A DNA stretch of 64,000 bases from HNR sp040400085 (GCA_040400085.1 JBBAQX010000005.1:51975-115974); one strand, 5' to 3'; shown: positions 49,693-58,310, numbered from the stretch's first letter. Notes: generated by a model from the sequence alone, not told the origin. Made by a program: numbers and translations.

Positions 49693-49731
49693 GCCCGAAG
49701 GCTGCCGCTAAGATGGTGAGGATGCAAGCCC

Positions 49732-50145
49732 TCACACTTCCTCCACCCACAGCCCTAGCGTCCGTAGGAGCGCCTCTGCTTGCTGGGCTGCCGAGGCAAA
49801 TACAATCGAGGTCACCAGCACCAGCGGACCGCAGAGCTCCGCTGGTGTGTTTTGGGCGGCCATCGTCACCGGATAATCGGAGATGTCGTCGGCGTGTAGC
49901 AGGACTGTGAGCAGCTCCTCGCTGAATGTGTGGAGCTTATCCGTCGGCAGCAGACGCAGCGCCGTATACATCGCGTTGAGGTCATTAGGGTAGTCGGGAT
50001 ACCTGGGGATCGAGTAGCTCTCCGGAAACGCAATCACGCCTCCCTTGTGGAGATGCTGAGCTTTCCTGTAATCGCACGCTGCATCCGAGCAGCCTTCCCA
50101 TCCGCACACCTTGGCTATCGCTATTCGTTGTAGTTCAGCTTTCAT
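49732..50145 (-). CDS. Phage ABA-sandwich-type protein, copy 1
   Basis: The 137-residue protein has the layout of the small phage ABA-sandwich family: QRIAIAKVCGW at the start, YPDYPNDLNAMYTALRLL in the middle and AAQQAEALLRTLGLWVEE at the end. It is a paralog of the next gene upstream, which shares all three segments. The two arose by tandem duplication. Function unknown. ATG at 50143-50145, overlapping the upstream gene by 11 bp. Confidence 0.75.
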   Translation of the reverse strand: MKAELQRIAIAKVCGWEGCSDAACDYRKAQHLHKGGVIAFPESYSIPRYPDYPNDLNAMYTALRLLPTDKLHTFSEELLTVLLHADDISDYPVTMAAQNTPAELCGPLVLVTSIVFASAAQQAEALLRTLGLWVEEV

Positions 50146-50503
50146 AGTTCCAGAGTCCGAGGGTTTTCAAAAAGGCTTCCGCCTTCTGTGCAGCTGTCGC
50201 ATGGACGAGACCGAAAACAACGTCGGCACCGTCCACCATGGCGGATAGTTCAAGCTCTCCGCCGCAAGCTACGTCCAGCATGTCGAGGTAGGTCGGAAAC
50301 TGGTCTGATTTCAGCGTCTTCTCAGCCTCGTGCATCGCCGCCAGACTCTTAGGGTAGTCTGGGACTTCGCAGAGGAATTTACCATCTGGGTTGTATCCTT
50401 GACCGCCCAAGTGACAAGCGCTCAGGTGGTGTGTGATTCCGTCGGACTGTAACTCGATCCCCAATGCTTTCGCTATTGCAATCCTTTGAGCTTCTGGCGT
50501 CAT
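50135..50503 (-). CDS. Phage ABA-sandwich-type protein, copy 2
   Basis: The ATG at 50501-50503 is set by a 1-bp overlap with the SbcC stop and by alignment to the neighbouring paralog: QRIAIAKALGI, VPDYPKSLAAMHEAEKTL, AAQKAEAFLKTLGLW. The 20 codons upstream are a shadow of sbcC. Tandem copies of this small protein occur in phages; its function is unknown. Confidence 0.75.
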   Translation of the reverse strand: MTPEAQRIAIAKALGIELQSDGITHHLSACHLGGQGYNPDGKFLCEVPDYPKSLAAMHEAEKTLKSDQFPTYLDMLDVACGGELELSAMVDGADVVFGLVHATAAQKAEAFLKTLGLWNYES

Positions 50504-53046
50504 TATTCTGGGATTTCGATGATGTCGCTGAACGCATCGATCAGTACCGGGTTGTGATCGCACACCAGCATCTGGAGCGTGCCTTCGTCCCCGATCTTCT
50601 TTAGCATCTCCGCCATGGCGCGGACCGCGTCGTCGTCGAGGTGGGTCGTGGGCTCGTCGAGAACGAGCAGTCCGACGTTCGGCATGACCAACGCGTGGAT
50701 GGCCCTGAGGGTCGCCACAGCGAGCCTCACCTTCTGTCCGCCGCTCATCCTGTTCTGCGGCATCCAGACCTCGTCAGGCCTATCCAGACGCACGAATTCG
50801 AACGCCAGAGGGATCTCTGCCGAGGCGGCGACCATGAAGTCAGCTTGGCTCTCCGCCAAGTAGTCAGACGCCATGGAGGCAATCTGCCCGAACTTATAGT
50901 CGAGATACTCGAGCGAGGCCCCGGAAGGCTTGAACGTGTCACGTAGCTTGACCAGATCCTGCGCAAGGATGCGCCGCTCTCCCTGCTCGGCCATCTTGAG
51001 TTCGAGTTCCCCGACAGCGGTCGATGCCTGAAGCATCGCAGCTTTAGCGGCCGCAACCTTACCGACCTGGTGGTCGTAGGCGGTCTGCTCTAGTCGCATG
51101 TCCTCGGCCGCCTTGGTGACAGCGGCGGCGGTCAGGGTGCCTGTATCATCGAGTCGCGCGTGCAGGCTGGGGTTAGCTTGACCAATGTGATCGAGCGCGA
51201 ACTGCAGCTCCTGCTCGACGGCACCACGCTGGGCGCTCGCAGCCGTGTAGGCAGCTTGCGCGGCGGACGATGCGCTGATATTGCGGCGGAGCTCGCTCAT
51301 CTCGGCGATGACGGGCACTTCCTGCTGGTCCAACGTCGGATCCCATACAAAAGCCGCGAGGGTATCCTCCGCCGCATCCGCCGCCTGGGTCAGCCGGTCA
51401 TACTCGCCTTCCAGCGGCCTTAGCCACATCCTGGTGGCCGCCAGGCAGTTGGTTTGTTCGGTTTCCAGACGCAGACGGTCAGCCGACTCCGTGATGTAAC
51501 TGGTGACCATGGTCTCCACTTCCGCACGCTGGGCCTCTACGGCGCTACGCGTCCCGACCACGCTCGCCATTACCTTGCGGCGCTTCAGGTCGGCGTTGAC
51601 ACGATCCAACTCCGCCTTTTGGCAGGTGAGCGCATTCTCAGCTGCGGCGCGCTTTTGAATGGCCTGCGTGCGCCGCGTGGTGAGTGCGTTGAGGTCGGTC
51701 GTCGCCAGCTCCAAGAGCAGTTTCAAGTCGCTGATCGACTTTTCCAGGTAGCTACCGTCTGGGTTGCTGGACCCGCACAGCGTGCAGCACGTCGACGCGC
51801 CGGCGGTCGCCATTTCGCGCTGCAGGTTTTCACGCAGGCGAAGGTCATTGACCAGCCCCTTTCGGTGCGTGTCTGCTGCGTCCCACAGGGTCTGAATCTC
51901 CAGCGACTCGCCGGAGTCCAGCGCATCAAACTCCTGCCGACAACGCGCGACTTCCGACTCCAAACCTGGGACGTGGGCCTCCAGCTTGTCGACAGCGTCG
52001 AAGTTGGTCAGGTAGCCGTCCAGCGTAGCCAGCTGGTTACGTGGGTCTTCCTTCGGCTTTGGAGGTAGCGCTGCGAGTGCTGCTTCCGCTTTGTCCAGTG
52101 CGGCAAAAGCTCTGGCGGCGTCAGCCATGCGCTTCACGTCCGCCTGGGCCTTGGCTGCAGTAGATGTGAGGGCCGCATGCGTCCTCCGCTTCAAGTTGGC
52201 GGCGTCGAGCCAATGCTGTAGAGAGACGATTAGCGACTCCCGTTCGGCTGTCACTTCAGCGGCGGGACGGCCCTCGACTATGGTAGCCGACAGCGCTGTC
52301 TCCGCGTCTGTAAAAGCCTGCTCCGCAGAGGCGTGGCGACTGAACAAGCTCACCAGCGCCATGGCGGCGTCGATGTCTTCCTTCGGCGATACCAGTGCCC
52401 CCAACTCCAGCTGGCACAGCTCGTAGAACTCCTGCGATTGGGTGTAGACCGTATCAGCGGCATCCTTGACCGCCGTGAGGTCCTGGGTGGAGTCCGCGAT
52501 CTGCTTGCGATAAACATCAACCACGTCCGCAATCTTGTCGAGGTGACCGAGCATGAGCAACCGGGTGTAGAACTCTCGCCGCTCCATGTCCTTGCCGAAC
52601 ATCTTGCCGAGCTCGCCCTGCCCGATGAAGACGGTGCTGTTGATGGCCTTCTTGTCGACGCCGAGGATCTCGAAGAGGATGTCGGCGACCCGCTTGTCCG
52701 CGGTGATCGACTTGACGTCGTCAGGCAGCCCTGCCCACACGAGCTCGCGACTGTTCGTGTTGTTGGTGATGACGCGGGTGACGTGGCCATCTTTGCCGTC
52801 CGCCTCGAAATACAATTTGACGCGGGCCTTCTTGGGCGGCTTCTCCTCGCTCGACTTGCGAATGAAAGCATTCAATGAGTCCGGGTGCTCGATAGTCCCG
52901 GTGAGGGCCAGCTGCACCGCATGAATGACGGTGGTCTTGCCCTTGCCGTTGGAGCCGGCCAGACCGATGACGTTACCGTCGAACCGCTGACTGATACGCT
53001 TGTGGCGACCGAAGTCGTCGATTTCAATTCCTTTTAATTTAATCAT
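50503..53046 (-). CDS. sbcC: SbcC/Rad50-like ATPase subunit of recombination nuclease
   Basis: The 847-residue protein has Walker A GLAGSNGKGKTTVIHAVQLA at residues 28-45, long coiled coils split by a zinc hook CTLCGSSNPDGS, the ABC signature RMSGGQKVRLAVATL, and Walker B GLLVLDEPTTHLDDDAVRA at the C terminus. It matches phage gp46/SbcC. With SbcD (53788-54936) it forms the Mre11-Rad50-type exonuclease that processes DNA ends for recombination-dependent replication. ATG at 53044-53046. Confidence 0.93.
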   Translation of the reverse strand: MIKLKGIEIDDFGRHKRISQRFDGNVIGLAGSNGKGKTTVIHAVQLALTGTIEHPDSLNAFIRKSSEEKPPKKARVKLYFEADGKDGHVTRVITNNTNSRELVWAGLPDDVKSITADKRVADILFEILGVDKKAINSTVFIGQGELGKMFGKDMERREFYTRLLMLGHLDKIADVVDVYRKQIADSTQDLTAVKDAADTVYTQSQEFYELCQLELGALVSPKEDIDAAMALVSLFSRHASAEQAFTDAETALSATIVEGRPAAEVTAERESLIVSLQHWLDAANLKRRTHAALTSTAAKAQADVKRMADAARAFAALDKAEAALAALPPKPKEDPRNQLATLDGYLTNFDAVDKLEAHVPGLESEVARCRQEFDALDSGESLEIQTLWDAADTHRKGLVNDLRLRENLQREMATAGASTCCTLCGSSNPDGSYLEKSISDLKLLLELATTDLNALTTRRTQAIQKRAAAENALTCQKAELDRVNADLKRRKVMASVVGTRSAVEAQRAEVETMVTSYITESADRLRLETEQTNCLAATRMWLRPLEGEYDRLTQAADAAEDTLAAFVWDPTLDQQEVPVIAEMSELRRNISASSAAQAAYTAASAQRGAVEQELQFALDHIGQANPSLHARLDDTGTLTAAAVTKAAEDMRLEQTAYDHQVGKVAAAKAAMLQASTAVGELELKMAEQGERRILAQDLVKLRDTFKPSGASLEYLDYKFGQIASMASDYLAESQADFMVAASAEIPLAFEFVRLDRPDEVWMPQNRMSGGQKVRLAVATLRAIHALVMPNVGLLVLDEPTTHLDDDAVRAMAEMLKKIGDEGTLQMLVCDHNPVLIDAFSDIIEIPE

Positions 53047-53052
53047 TTTTAA

Positions 53053-53784
53053 TTATTCTATTGTGCACATTTCCAGCGCTGCCGCATAGGCGTCATTGAG
53101 ATACTGGAACAGGTGAATGTCCTCCCTGAACGGCTTCTTCCATGCGGGTATCCATTTGCTGCGGTCGTGCCGCAGGAAGTCGACACGCGTCTTACCGCTG
53201 TCGGCATTATTAATGCACCGACGACACACCATGAACCCATATAGATACTGGTTGCCGACCGGCGCAATCCATATGAGATTGCGCGCCAGCTTGAGGGTGT
53301 TGATGTAGTTGATCTCTAGGTCGCTCACGGCGTCTGGTTGGTAATTGGTGGGTCGACCATCTGCTCTGCTCCACCCCCCCTCGGGTGCGGTTTCCATCGG
53401 TAACCACACATCGGTGACCGACGCGCCGGTTGCGGCTGGCGGCTTGTTGGCGCGCGCAGGCTGCGGCTCCACCTTCTTGCGCAGTTTGTTGTTCTCGTGC
53501 TTCAGTATCGCAATCTTGCCATGCATCATCCTGCAGGCCTGCAGCCACTCTGCCGCGCTTTCTCTAGCATTCTTCTCCCGCTTGCGTGCCTCGTCCATGT
53601 GATGGAGGGCGTCCGCTCGGGTGGCATACTCGCACTGCGGGCGGTGATGGTGGCCCCAGTTGTAACACTTCTCGCAGCGAGGGCTCAGGACGTTCCGCGT
53701 GCGCGTCAGTTTGACGTCGAACACTTCTTGATACACCTCACCAAGTGCGGAGGTATTCGTGGTTATGGTTTCTTTTTGTTCCAT
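53053..53784 (-). CDS. hypothetical protein with zinc knuckle and coiled coil, 243 aa
   Basis: An N-terminal part carries CEKCYNWGHHHRPQCEYATR, a probable zinc-binding cluster. A coiled coil follows (HHMDEARKREKNARESAAEW, about residues 60-110), then a Pro-rich linker and a globular C-terminal domain with another Cys pair (MVCRRCINNADSGKTRVDF). It lies between sbcD and sbcC with no gaps, so it may assist the nuclease. No family is recognised. Confidence 0.62.
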   Translation of the reverse strand: MEQKETITTNTSALGEVYQEVFDVKLTRTRNVLSPRCEKCYNWGHHHRPQCEYATRADALHHMDEARKREKNARESAAEWLQACRMMHGKIAILKHENNKLRKKVEPQPARANKPPAATGASVTDVWLPMETAPEGGWSRADGRPTNYQPDAVSDLEINYINTLKLARNLIWIAPVGNQYLYGFMVCRRCINNADSGKTRVDFLRHDRSKWIPAWKKPFREDIHLFQYLNDAYAAALEMCTIE

Positions 53785-53787
53785 GAC

Positions 53788-54936
53788 TTAGTTTTCTCTT
53801 ACCCCCATTTCCAGCAGACGTTTCTCGACGTAGTCCCCCACGATGTTGGCGGTGTTGGAGTCGCCGGCGTAGAGTAGGCGCAGGGCCGTCTCCGCCAGGT
53901 CTGCTTCGCTGTCGGCGAAGCGCGCCTTGACGAAGTGCTCAACCGTCAGGTCGGGGTCTCCTTCGGGACGCTCCTCACGCTTGGCTGTCCCTTGCACCAT
54001 CGGGAGCGGGTAGCAGCGGATCACGCAGCGCTGGGGATCCATCACAGCATGCAGGCGTGCCACCGTCTGCGGGAGGCTTCGGTCGAACTCCACGATTACC
54101 ACCGGGTGGGTGTTGGCGAATGCCTTAGCCAGGTCAACGAGCGCGTCCAGCTCTTCGGCGGTTTTCACCACCTTGCTGATGTGGGGCCGGATGTCGAGCC
54201 GGACATAGTTCTCCACAGTAGCATCGTCCTTCGTCACGCGGATCATAGGGATGGACTTCTTCGTGGATTCCGACTTGGAGCACATCTCCAGCGACCCGGG
54301 ATAGCCGATCAGGACGTAGCCGCCACCTGGGCGGTCACGCTTGACGAAGCCCTGCACGTGGATGTCGCCAAGCAGGATGGCTTTGTTGTGCGAGGACACC
54401 GGTAGGTCCTTCACGTCCAGCACTGTCTTGTCTCCTGTGTAGGCGGGGACGATTCCGGTGACGAATCCGTGATACAGCACCACGTCGCTATGTCGCGTCA
54501 GGTTATCGATCTCCGCAGTCTTCTCGGAGAAGGTGCGTGCGGTGTAGGGCGGGATGCCGGTGATGTTGAATCCCTTGAAGTTCGCAGTCTCACCGTCGAT
54601 GGGGTAGATGCCTCCGTCCAAGTAGTTCGGAGCAGGGAACAACGTCGACAGCCACGACGGGCTGCTGTAGTCGTGATTTCCGGTGATGGTGAACATGATA
54701 AGACCGAGCTGCTTCAGCAGCGCGTCCACGCTCATCAGCTGACCGATCACCCTGGCGCTCGGGCGCGCCATATCAAAATTGTCACCAGTGCAGACGATGC
54801 AGTCAGCGCCGGCCTTCTTGGCCGCCTTGACCGCCCGCTTGACGGCCTCGAAGAAATCGAGGCCTCGATGGGCTGTAGCATACTGTGTGTCTCTGAGGTG
54901 AACGTCTCCGATGTGGGCGATAAGAATAGATTCCAT
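53788..54936 (-). CDS. sbcD: SbcD/Mre11-like nuclease subunit
   Basis: The phosphoesterase motifs are intact: IAHIGDVHLRDTQ, CIVCTGDNFDMA, FTITGNHDYSSPS, and later VLYHGFVTG and ILLGDIHVQG. These coordinate two metal ions for nuclease activity. The family start is expected just before the first motif, so ATG at 54934-54936 is chosen; a 54-base longer frame starts at 54990. Length 382 residues. It partners SbcC and lies downstream of a repeated leader (54996-55090). Confidence 0.92.
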   Translation of the reverse strand: MESILIAHIGDVHLRDTQYATAHRGLDFFEAVKRAVKAAKKAGADCIVCTGDNFDMARPSARVIGQLMSVDALLKQLGLIMFTITGNHDYSSPSWLSTLFPAPNYLDGGIYPIDGETANFKGFNITGIPPYTARTFSEKTAEIDNLTRHSDVVLYHGFVTGIVPAYTGDKTVLDVKDLPVSSHNKAILLGDIHVQGFVKRDRPGGGYVLIGYPGSLEMCSKSESTKKSIPMIRVTKDDATVENYVRLDIRPHISKVVKTAEELDALVDLAKAFANTHPVVIVEFDRSLPQTVARLHAVMDPQRCVIRCYPLPMVQGTAKREERPEGDPDLTVEHFVKARFADSEADLAETALRLLYAGDSNTANIVGDYVEKRLLEMGVREN

Positions 54937-54995
54937 ATTGTTCAGTTGGTCACCGACCAGCAACCACTCAAAGGCAGGTTGCGCCTTCATTAGTC

Positions 54996-55090
54996 ACGAA
55001 CAAGCCGTCGCGCACCAACGGGCCATAAGCCCTTCAATCACTTTTCAACCTTCTTCTCCTGAGCGCCCGTGGGCGGACTTTGGACGTTCG
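54996..55090 (-). repeat. repeated structured leader, copy 1 (upstream of sbcD)
   Basis: About 94 bp here resemble 55423-55516 with roughly 83 percent identity. On the minus strand both hold a short hairpin CGCCCACGGGCG, an AGGAG-type run and a second hairpin GGGCTTATGGCCC. It lies just before sbcD. Identical structure at two nearby gene starts suggests a common promoter or 5' leader. Confidence 0.65.
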
Positions 55091-55155
55091 TTAGAAAATT
55101 AATATTATGCATATCAGTTATACTCTAAACATCAAGTCCAAGACATCGATAGATC

Positions 55156-55320
55156 TCACGCTTCCAAATCGCCCAACGGAGGAAGAGACCAGTCAGGCAA
55201 TGGGAATCTTAGCTCCATTACTCCACGTCCAATCTGGGATGAGTCTGAGCATCCGGCCAGAAGTAGCAACGGTCGCAGAAGCTCTTCGGCACCTTCAATC
55301 TGAGATAGGTCGATTGTCAT
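55156..55320 (-). CDS. small hypothetical protein, 54 aa
   Basis: The ATG at 55318-55320 overlaps the stop of the 41-residue membrane gene as ATGA, which argues for minus-strand translation here. The sequence begins MTIDLSQIEGAEELLRPLLL and continues as a short strand-rich protein. A plus-strand frame of 74 codons overlaps it but has no such coupling. Confidence 0.5.
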   Translation of the reverse strand: MTIDLSQIEGAEELLRPLLLLAGCSDSSQIGRGVMELRFPLPDWSLPPLGDLEA

Positions 55321-55442
55321 CTTCGCGCTGAGTTTATACACATTGTTCTCCATATTATTATAGCGGACTGCATTCCGAACTCACAACTCAAAAGGAATGT
55401 GACTCCCATAAGAATAAAGACAACGAACAAGTCGTCCAGCAC
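55317..55442 (-). CDS. tiny membrane protein, 41 aa
   Basis: A GTG at 55440-55442 opens a frame with a strongly hydrophobic core (LFVVFILMGVTFLLSCEF), ending at TGA 55317-55319, coupled to the next gene by ATGA. The start lies inside the second copy of the repeated leader. Small hydrophobic proteins of this type are frequent in phages. Below usual length limits, so confidence is moderate. Confidence 0.5.
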   Translation of the reverse strand: MLDDLFVVFILMGVTFLLSCEFGMQSAIIIWRTMCINSARR

Positions 55443-55516
55443 CAACGGGCCGTAAGCCCTTCAATCACTTTCCAACTTCTCCCTCCTGAGCGCCCGTGGG
55501 CGGACATTGGGCGTTC
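55423..55516 (-). repeat. repeated structured leader, copy 2
   Basis: Second copy of the 94-bp element. On the minus strand it contains CGCCCACGGGCG, then CTCAGGAGGGAG and GGGCTTACGGCCC. It starts right at the stop of the RNase H-like gene and runs into the tiny membrane gene. The loop of the second hairpin differs by one base from copy 1 while the stems are unchanged. Confidence 0.65.
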
Positions 55517-56258
55517 AAAATAGAGCCTTTTGAGGCTGCGGTTGATTCCATTTTTCTAAATTGTAGATTGATTCAGTGATCTTCTCCATACTCTCTGCCT
55601 GCGCCATCAGGGCGCGCCTGGCAATGCCGCACAGGGCGTCACACATCTCCTGCTTAGGGTTGACGTTGCGTGGTAGGCACATCGGTGTGATACACACGTA
55701 GCGCGCCATAGCGCTGAAGCGCAACCAGAGGTCTACCTCGGTGCTGCGTGCGTTGAGCAGATCTCCGTGCTCGTCGAACAGCAGGCTCTTAGCCAAGTTC
55801 ATGCGGTCCGTGAACCACAACACCGACACCCGGCTGGGGCCTGTGAAATTGTTCAGCACATTCTTGCGATCGATCTCCGACCAGTCTTCCAGCTCTTGGT
55901 CCAGGAAGTCTTCCGTGCGCACACGGAGGATCTCGCGGATACCATCCAAGAATGCCGTCAGCTCTCGACGCTGAACGGTGGAGCCGTAGGTGGCAGACAC
56001 CAGCACTCGTCGGTTATCCTTAACCCTGCGACGATCTTCTTCCGCGAAGAAGTCCACCTGCTCAATGATGGACGCTGATGCGCCCCAGCCCTTTGTGCAG
56101 CCTGACCCGTCCGTGTAGAGTATGAAGTCATGCTCCTCCGGGGCTGGTGCGACAGAGTCCAGCCAAGAGAAGGTGTGCGGTCCGTTCTCGGAATCCGGCA
56201 CCTCAAGGTTGTCCCACCACGCAGTCTCTTTTTTCCATTTGATCTGCATCGCTGTCAT
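55515..56258 (-). CDS. RNase H-like fold protein, 247 aa
   Basis: The core shows an RNase H pattern: DFILYTDGSGCTKGWGASAS (first catalytic Asp), TVQRRELTAFLDGIREIL (Glu) and VLWFTDRMNLAKSL (second Asp). These match the D-E-D order of RNase HI, with longer loops. It may remove RNA primers or resolve R-loops. The ATG at 56256-56258 overlaps the upstream stop as ATGA. The exact family is uncertain. Confidence 0.72.
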   Translation of the reverse strand: MTAMQIKWKKETAWWDNLEVPDSENGPHTFSWLDSVAPAPEEHDFILYTDGSGCTKGWGASASIIEQVDFFAEEDRRRVKDNRRVLVSATYGSTVQRRELTAFLDGIREILRVRTEDFLDQELEDWSEIDRKNVLNNFTGPSRVSVLWFTDRMNLAKSLLFDEHGDLLNARSTEVDLWLRFSAMARYVCITPMCLPRNVNPKQEMCDALCGIARRALMAQAESMEKITESIYNLEKWNQPQPQKALF

Positions 56259-56710
56259 GGTAGCGAGTTGGCCAGGGTGACCACTGCTCCAGGCATCAGA
56301 GGTGCCTTAGGTGTGTCGGTCAATACATGCACCTTTCTCTTTGTCGCCGACTCCAGCGCTCCAGTCTCCACGAACGCCTGCATCTTGCCCACGAGGGGTG
56401 TGGCGATTTTGTCGAGCACCTCCTGCTGTATCATGGACGAAGCAGTAGGAAGTGATTTTGCCCCGAGCGCATCGGGGAGTGAGCTACTGCCGTTACTGGT
56501 CATGAACGTCTCGCTCGCTCCGCGTACCACCCGCACGTCCCAATAGATGCGCAGGTCGTTGGAGCTGGCGTCCTCGACTTCCTTGTGGAACGCGATCAGC
56601 GGCTGCAGTATGTGCAGCAAGTCGCCCAGCGCGGGCGCGTCAGGCGTTGAATTTGTCGGCGATTTCTTCTGCTTCGGTGGGGCCGGGGTTCCCGACGATT
56701 GTTTGCTCAT
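56255..56710 (-). CDS. hypothetical protein, 151 aa
   Basis: The N-terminal 30 residues are Pro/Ser/Lys-rich and disordered; the rest is a globular, partly helical domain. It starts at ATG 56708-56710 and overlaps the 64-residue gene by 71 bp. The family is not recognised. Confidence 0.58.
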   Translation of the reverse strand: MSKQSSGTPAPPKQKKSPTNSTPDAPALGDLLHILQPLIAFHKEVEDASSNDLRIYWDVRVVRGASETFMTSNGSSSLPDALGAKSLPTASSMIQQEVLDKIATPLVGKMQAFVETGALESATKRKVHVLTDTPKAPLMPGAVVTLANSLP

Positions 56711-56834
56711 TCGATTTGATTTGTCTTAATTTTTCTCCTTGTTGGCGCGTCCACACAACATAAGCTGCACGCGCCTTCGGGAAGCGATCCGCGCGTTCCT
56801 GTTCGACGTCGGTTGTAGAGTTTGATTCGGCCAT
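56640..56834 (-). CDS. small hypothetical protein, 64 aa
   Basis: The ATG at 56832-56834 has a good ribosome site (GAGGA, seven bases upstream). It overlaps head-to-head with the plus-strand terminase start: the shared CATG gives both ATG codons. The product is charged (ERADRFPKARAAYVVWTRQQ, EKLRQIK). Function unknown. Confidence 0.6.
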   Translation of the reverse strand: MAESNSTTDVEQERADRFPKARAAYVVWTRQQGEKLRQIKSNEQTIVGNPGPTEAEEIADKFNA

Positions 56835-57252
56835 GACTAGTTCCTCTGAAATTTTTTCGCACGATTTGCTCCGCGATATTCGCCGCAACCCCAAGAAGGC
56901 CGAGGCTATACAGGCGGCGGCGGAACGACTGGACACGGTAATACAAGACGCGGGGCTTGGCAAGGCATCCTCCGCAGACATCACAGCGGCGCAGTATGCG
57001 CTGGTTCCGCTGTGCGGTTTCAACTTCGGCATGTTGATACCATACTTCTTTACGCGCTACCCGCTCGACGAGCCGCTGAGCCTGATGTCGCGCCCGTTCA
57101 TGTTCGCTATGACCTGTATGGCGCCGGACAGTGTAGTGACTTTCCGGGCGGGCCGGCAGGTCGGAAAGTGCGTCGCCGGAGCCACGCAGGTCACCACAGA
57201 CAAGCTGGGCAACCTGCGGATCAGCGAGCTGTTCTCCATGGCTAAAGCTTGA
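56833..57252 (+). CDS. large terminase N-terminal piece with short split-intein N-part
   Basis: The first 112 residues are the N-terminal part of TerL, ending at the Walker A lead-in VVTFRAGRQVGK. The next 27 residues (CVAGATQVTTDKLGNLRISE, then LFSMAKA) are the N-terminal part of an intein of the atypical kind, in which the break lies right after block A, as in the AceL-TerL intein (about 25 residues). The protein then stops. Trans-splicing with the C-terminal piece at 58353-60257 would give TerL with GRQVGKST. ATG at 56833-56835. Confidence 0.85.
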   Translation: MTSSSEIFSHDLLRDIRRNPKKAEAIQAAAERLDTVIQDAGLGKASSADITAAQYALVPLCGFNFGMLIPYFFTRYPLDEPLSLMSRPFMFAMTCMAPDSVVTFRAGRQVGKCVAGATQVTTDKLGNLRISELFSMAKA

Positions 57253-58138
57253 ACGCCGCAGCGACGACCGCGTCGCTGACCTTGGCCAGCTTGGTCGTGT
57301 TCAGCTCCTCGGCGAGCCCGGAAGCCGGGGACACCGGGTCGCCGCCGGTGAGGCGCAGCAACTCGTTGGCCAGCACGCGGCGGAACTCCACGCCGCGCGC
57401 TCCTACGTTGAGCCTCAGCGACAGAATCTCATCGTCGTCCAGTCCGCTTATGGCGCCGGCCTTGGCGCACACATCACTGAGGTAGTCAACGCGCAGGCTA
57501 GCCAGCCGGTTCACGAACAACTTGCGATGGTCCTCTACGTCGAGAGGAATGTGCCGGCGCAGCGTTGTGTAGACATCTAAGAACGCATCCTGGGCCGCGG
57601 GGCGGAGCGCCCCCACGTCCGCATAGAGACCCGCCACGCGACAGCGCCACGAGTGACTCTCCACGATATACCAGTGGGGGAGATCCAGCGGATCAGCGTC
57701 GCGTATCATCGAGCGCAGAACGAAGCCGTAGTTGGAGTGGTCAGCGGCTGAAGCCGCTGCGTGCGCCTCTGCGTGTATGACGCGCGATGCTCGACCGACA
57801 ACACAGGCAGCCTCGGCGTCCAGGATGTCCAGGTCCACCGCGATGGCGGATGGTTGGTCACCGGGGCGTCGATCCACCACGTCATTACAAAGGCACTCTA
57901 GTTTTCCCTCGGCGTTATACACGTCCCACGCATCATCTGCGTGCCGCAGAAGGAACTTGGAGAACCCTCCACGGGCCGCCATCGAGTCCTTCCATGCGAC
58001 GGCGCCTTCTACGGTGGGGCGGTAAACTGTGACGTCCGGCAGGCCGTCATTGGCGGCAACCGCTTGTAAACTGTATAGTCCCGGCAGCAGTGGCGCGGGA
58101 ATGTTTGTAAATTTTCTGGGTGATCGTTGTTTGGTCAT
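57242..58138 (-). CDS. antisense gene between the two terminase halves, 298 aa
   Basis: The ATG at 58136-58138 is used; the frame stays open to 58486 only as a shadow of the intein part. Its end overlaps the end of the N-terminal terminase gene by 11 bp, tail to tail. The protein is mixed helical with many Asp, Ala and Arg residues, and I see no LAGLIDADG, HNH, GIY-YIG or Vsr motif. In known fractured phage genes with split inteins this position is held by a homing endonuclease, so this may be an unfamiliar one, but that is inference. Confidence 0.6.
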   Translation of the reverse strand: MTKQRSPRKFTNIPAPLLPGLYSLQAVAANDGLPDVTVYRPTVEGAVAWKDSMAARGGFSKFLLRHADDAWDVYNAEGKLECLCNDVVDRRPGDQPSAIAVDLDILDAEAACVVGRASRVIHAEAHAAASAADHSNYGFVLRSMIRDADPLDLPHWYIVESHSWRCRVAGLYADVGALRPAAQDAFLDVYTTLRRHIPLDVEDHRKLFVNRLASLRVDYLSDVCAKAGAISGLDDDEILSLRLNVGARGVEFRRVLANELLRLTGGDPVSPASGLAEELNTTKLAKVSDAVVAAAFKL

Positions 58139-58159
58139 TGTCCGGGACGCAACCCTACA

Positions 58160-58310
58160 CGCGAAGGCGAGGAACATCAAGTTCCTCGGGACTACTTCGC
58201 GTGCCCAAATGGTCCGTAAGTGGGGAATTTCAGCAAACCGCAGCCAGCCGCTGCGGTGTAATCCTTGCTCGATTGGGAGGCGATGCCTCCCTGCCCCGCA
58301 CGTCGCGGGG
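58160..58310. other. cluster of strong hairpins upstream of the intein C-part
   Basis: Four stems lie in 150 bases: a two-tier stem with outer CGCGAAG (58160-58166 with 58195-58201) and inner GAGGAAC (58169-58175 with 58181-58187), then CCGCAG (58238-58243 with 58251-58256), GGGAGGC (58275-58281 with 58285-58291) and CCCCGC (58294-58299 with 58305-58310). No gene is expected here. It could be a structured RNA, a 5' leader of either divergent gene, or part of a mobile element. Confidence 0.6.

Noticed and set aside
55107..55331. Plus-strand frame of 74 codons near the repeated leaders
   Set aside because: Its sequence is plausible, but two minus-strand small genes coupled by ATGA occupy the same bases and follow the direction of all neighbours.
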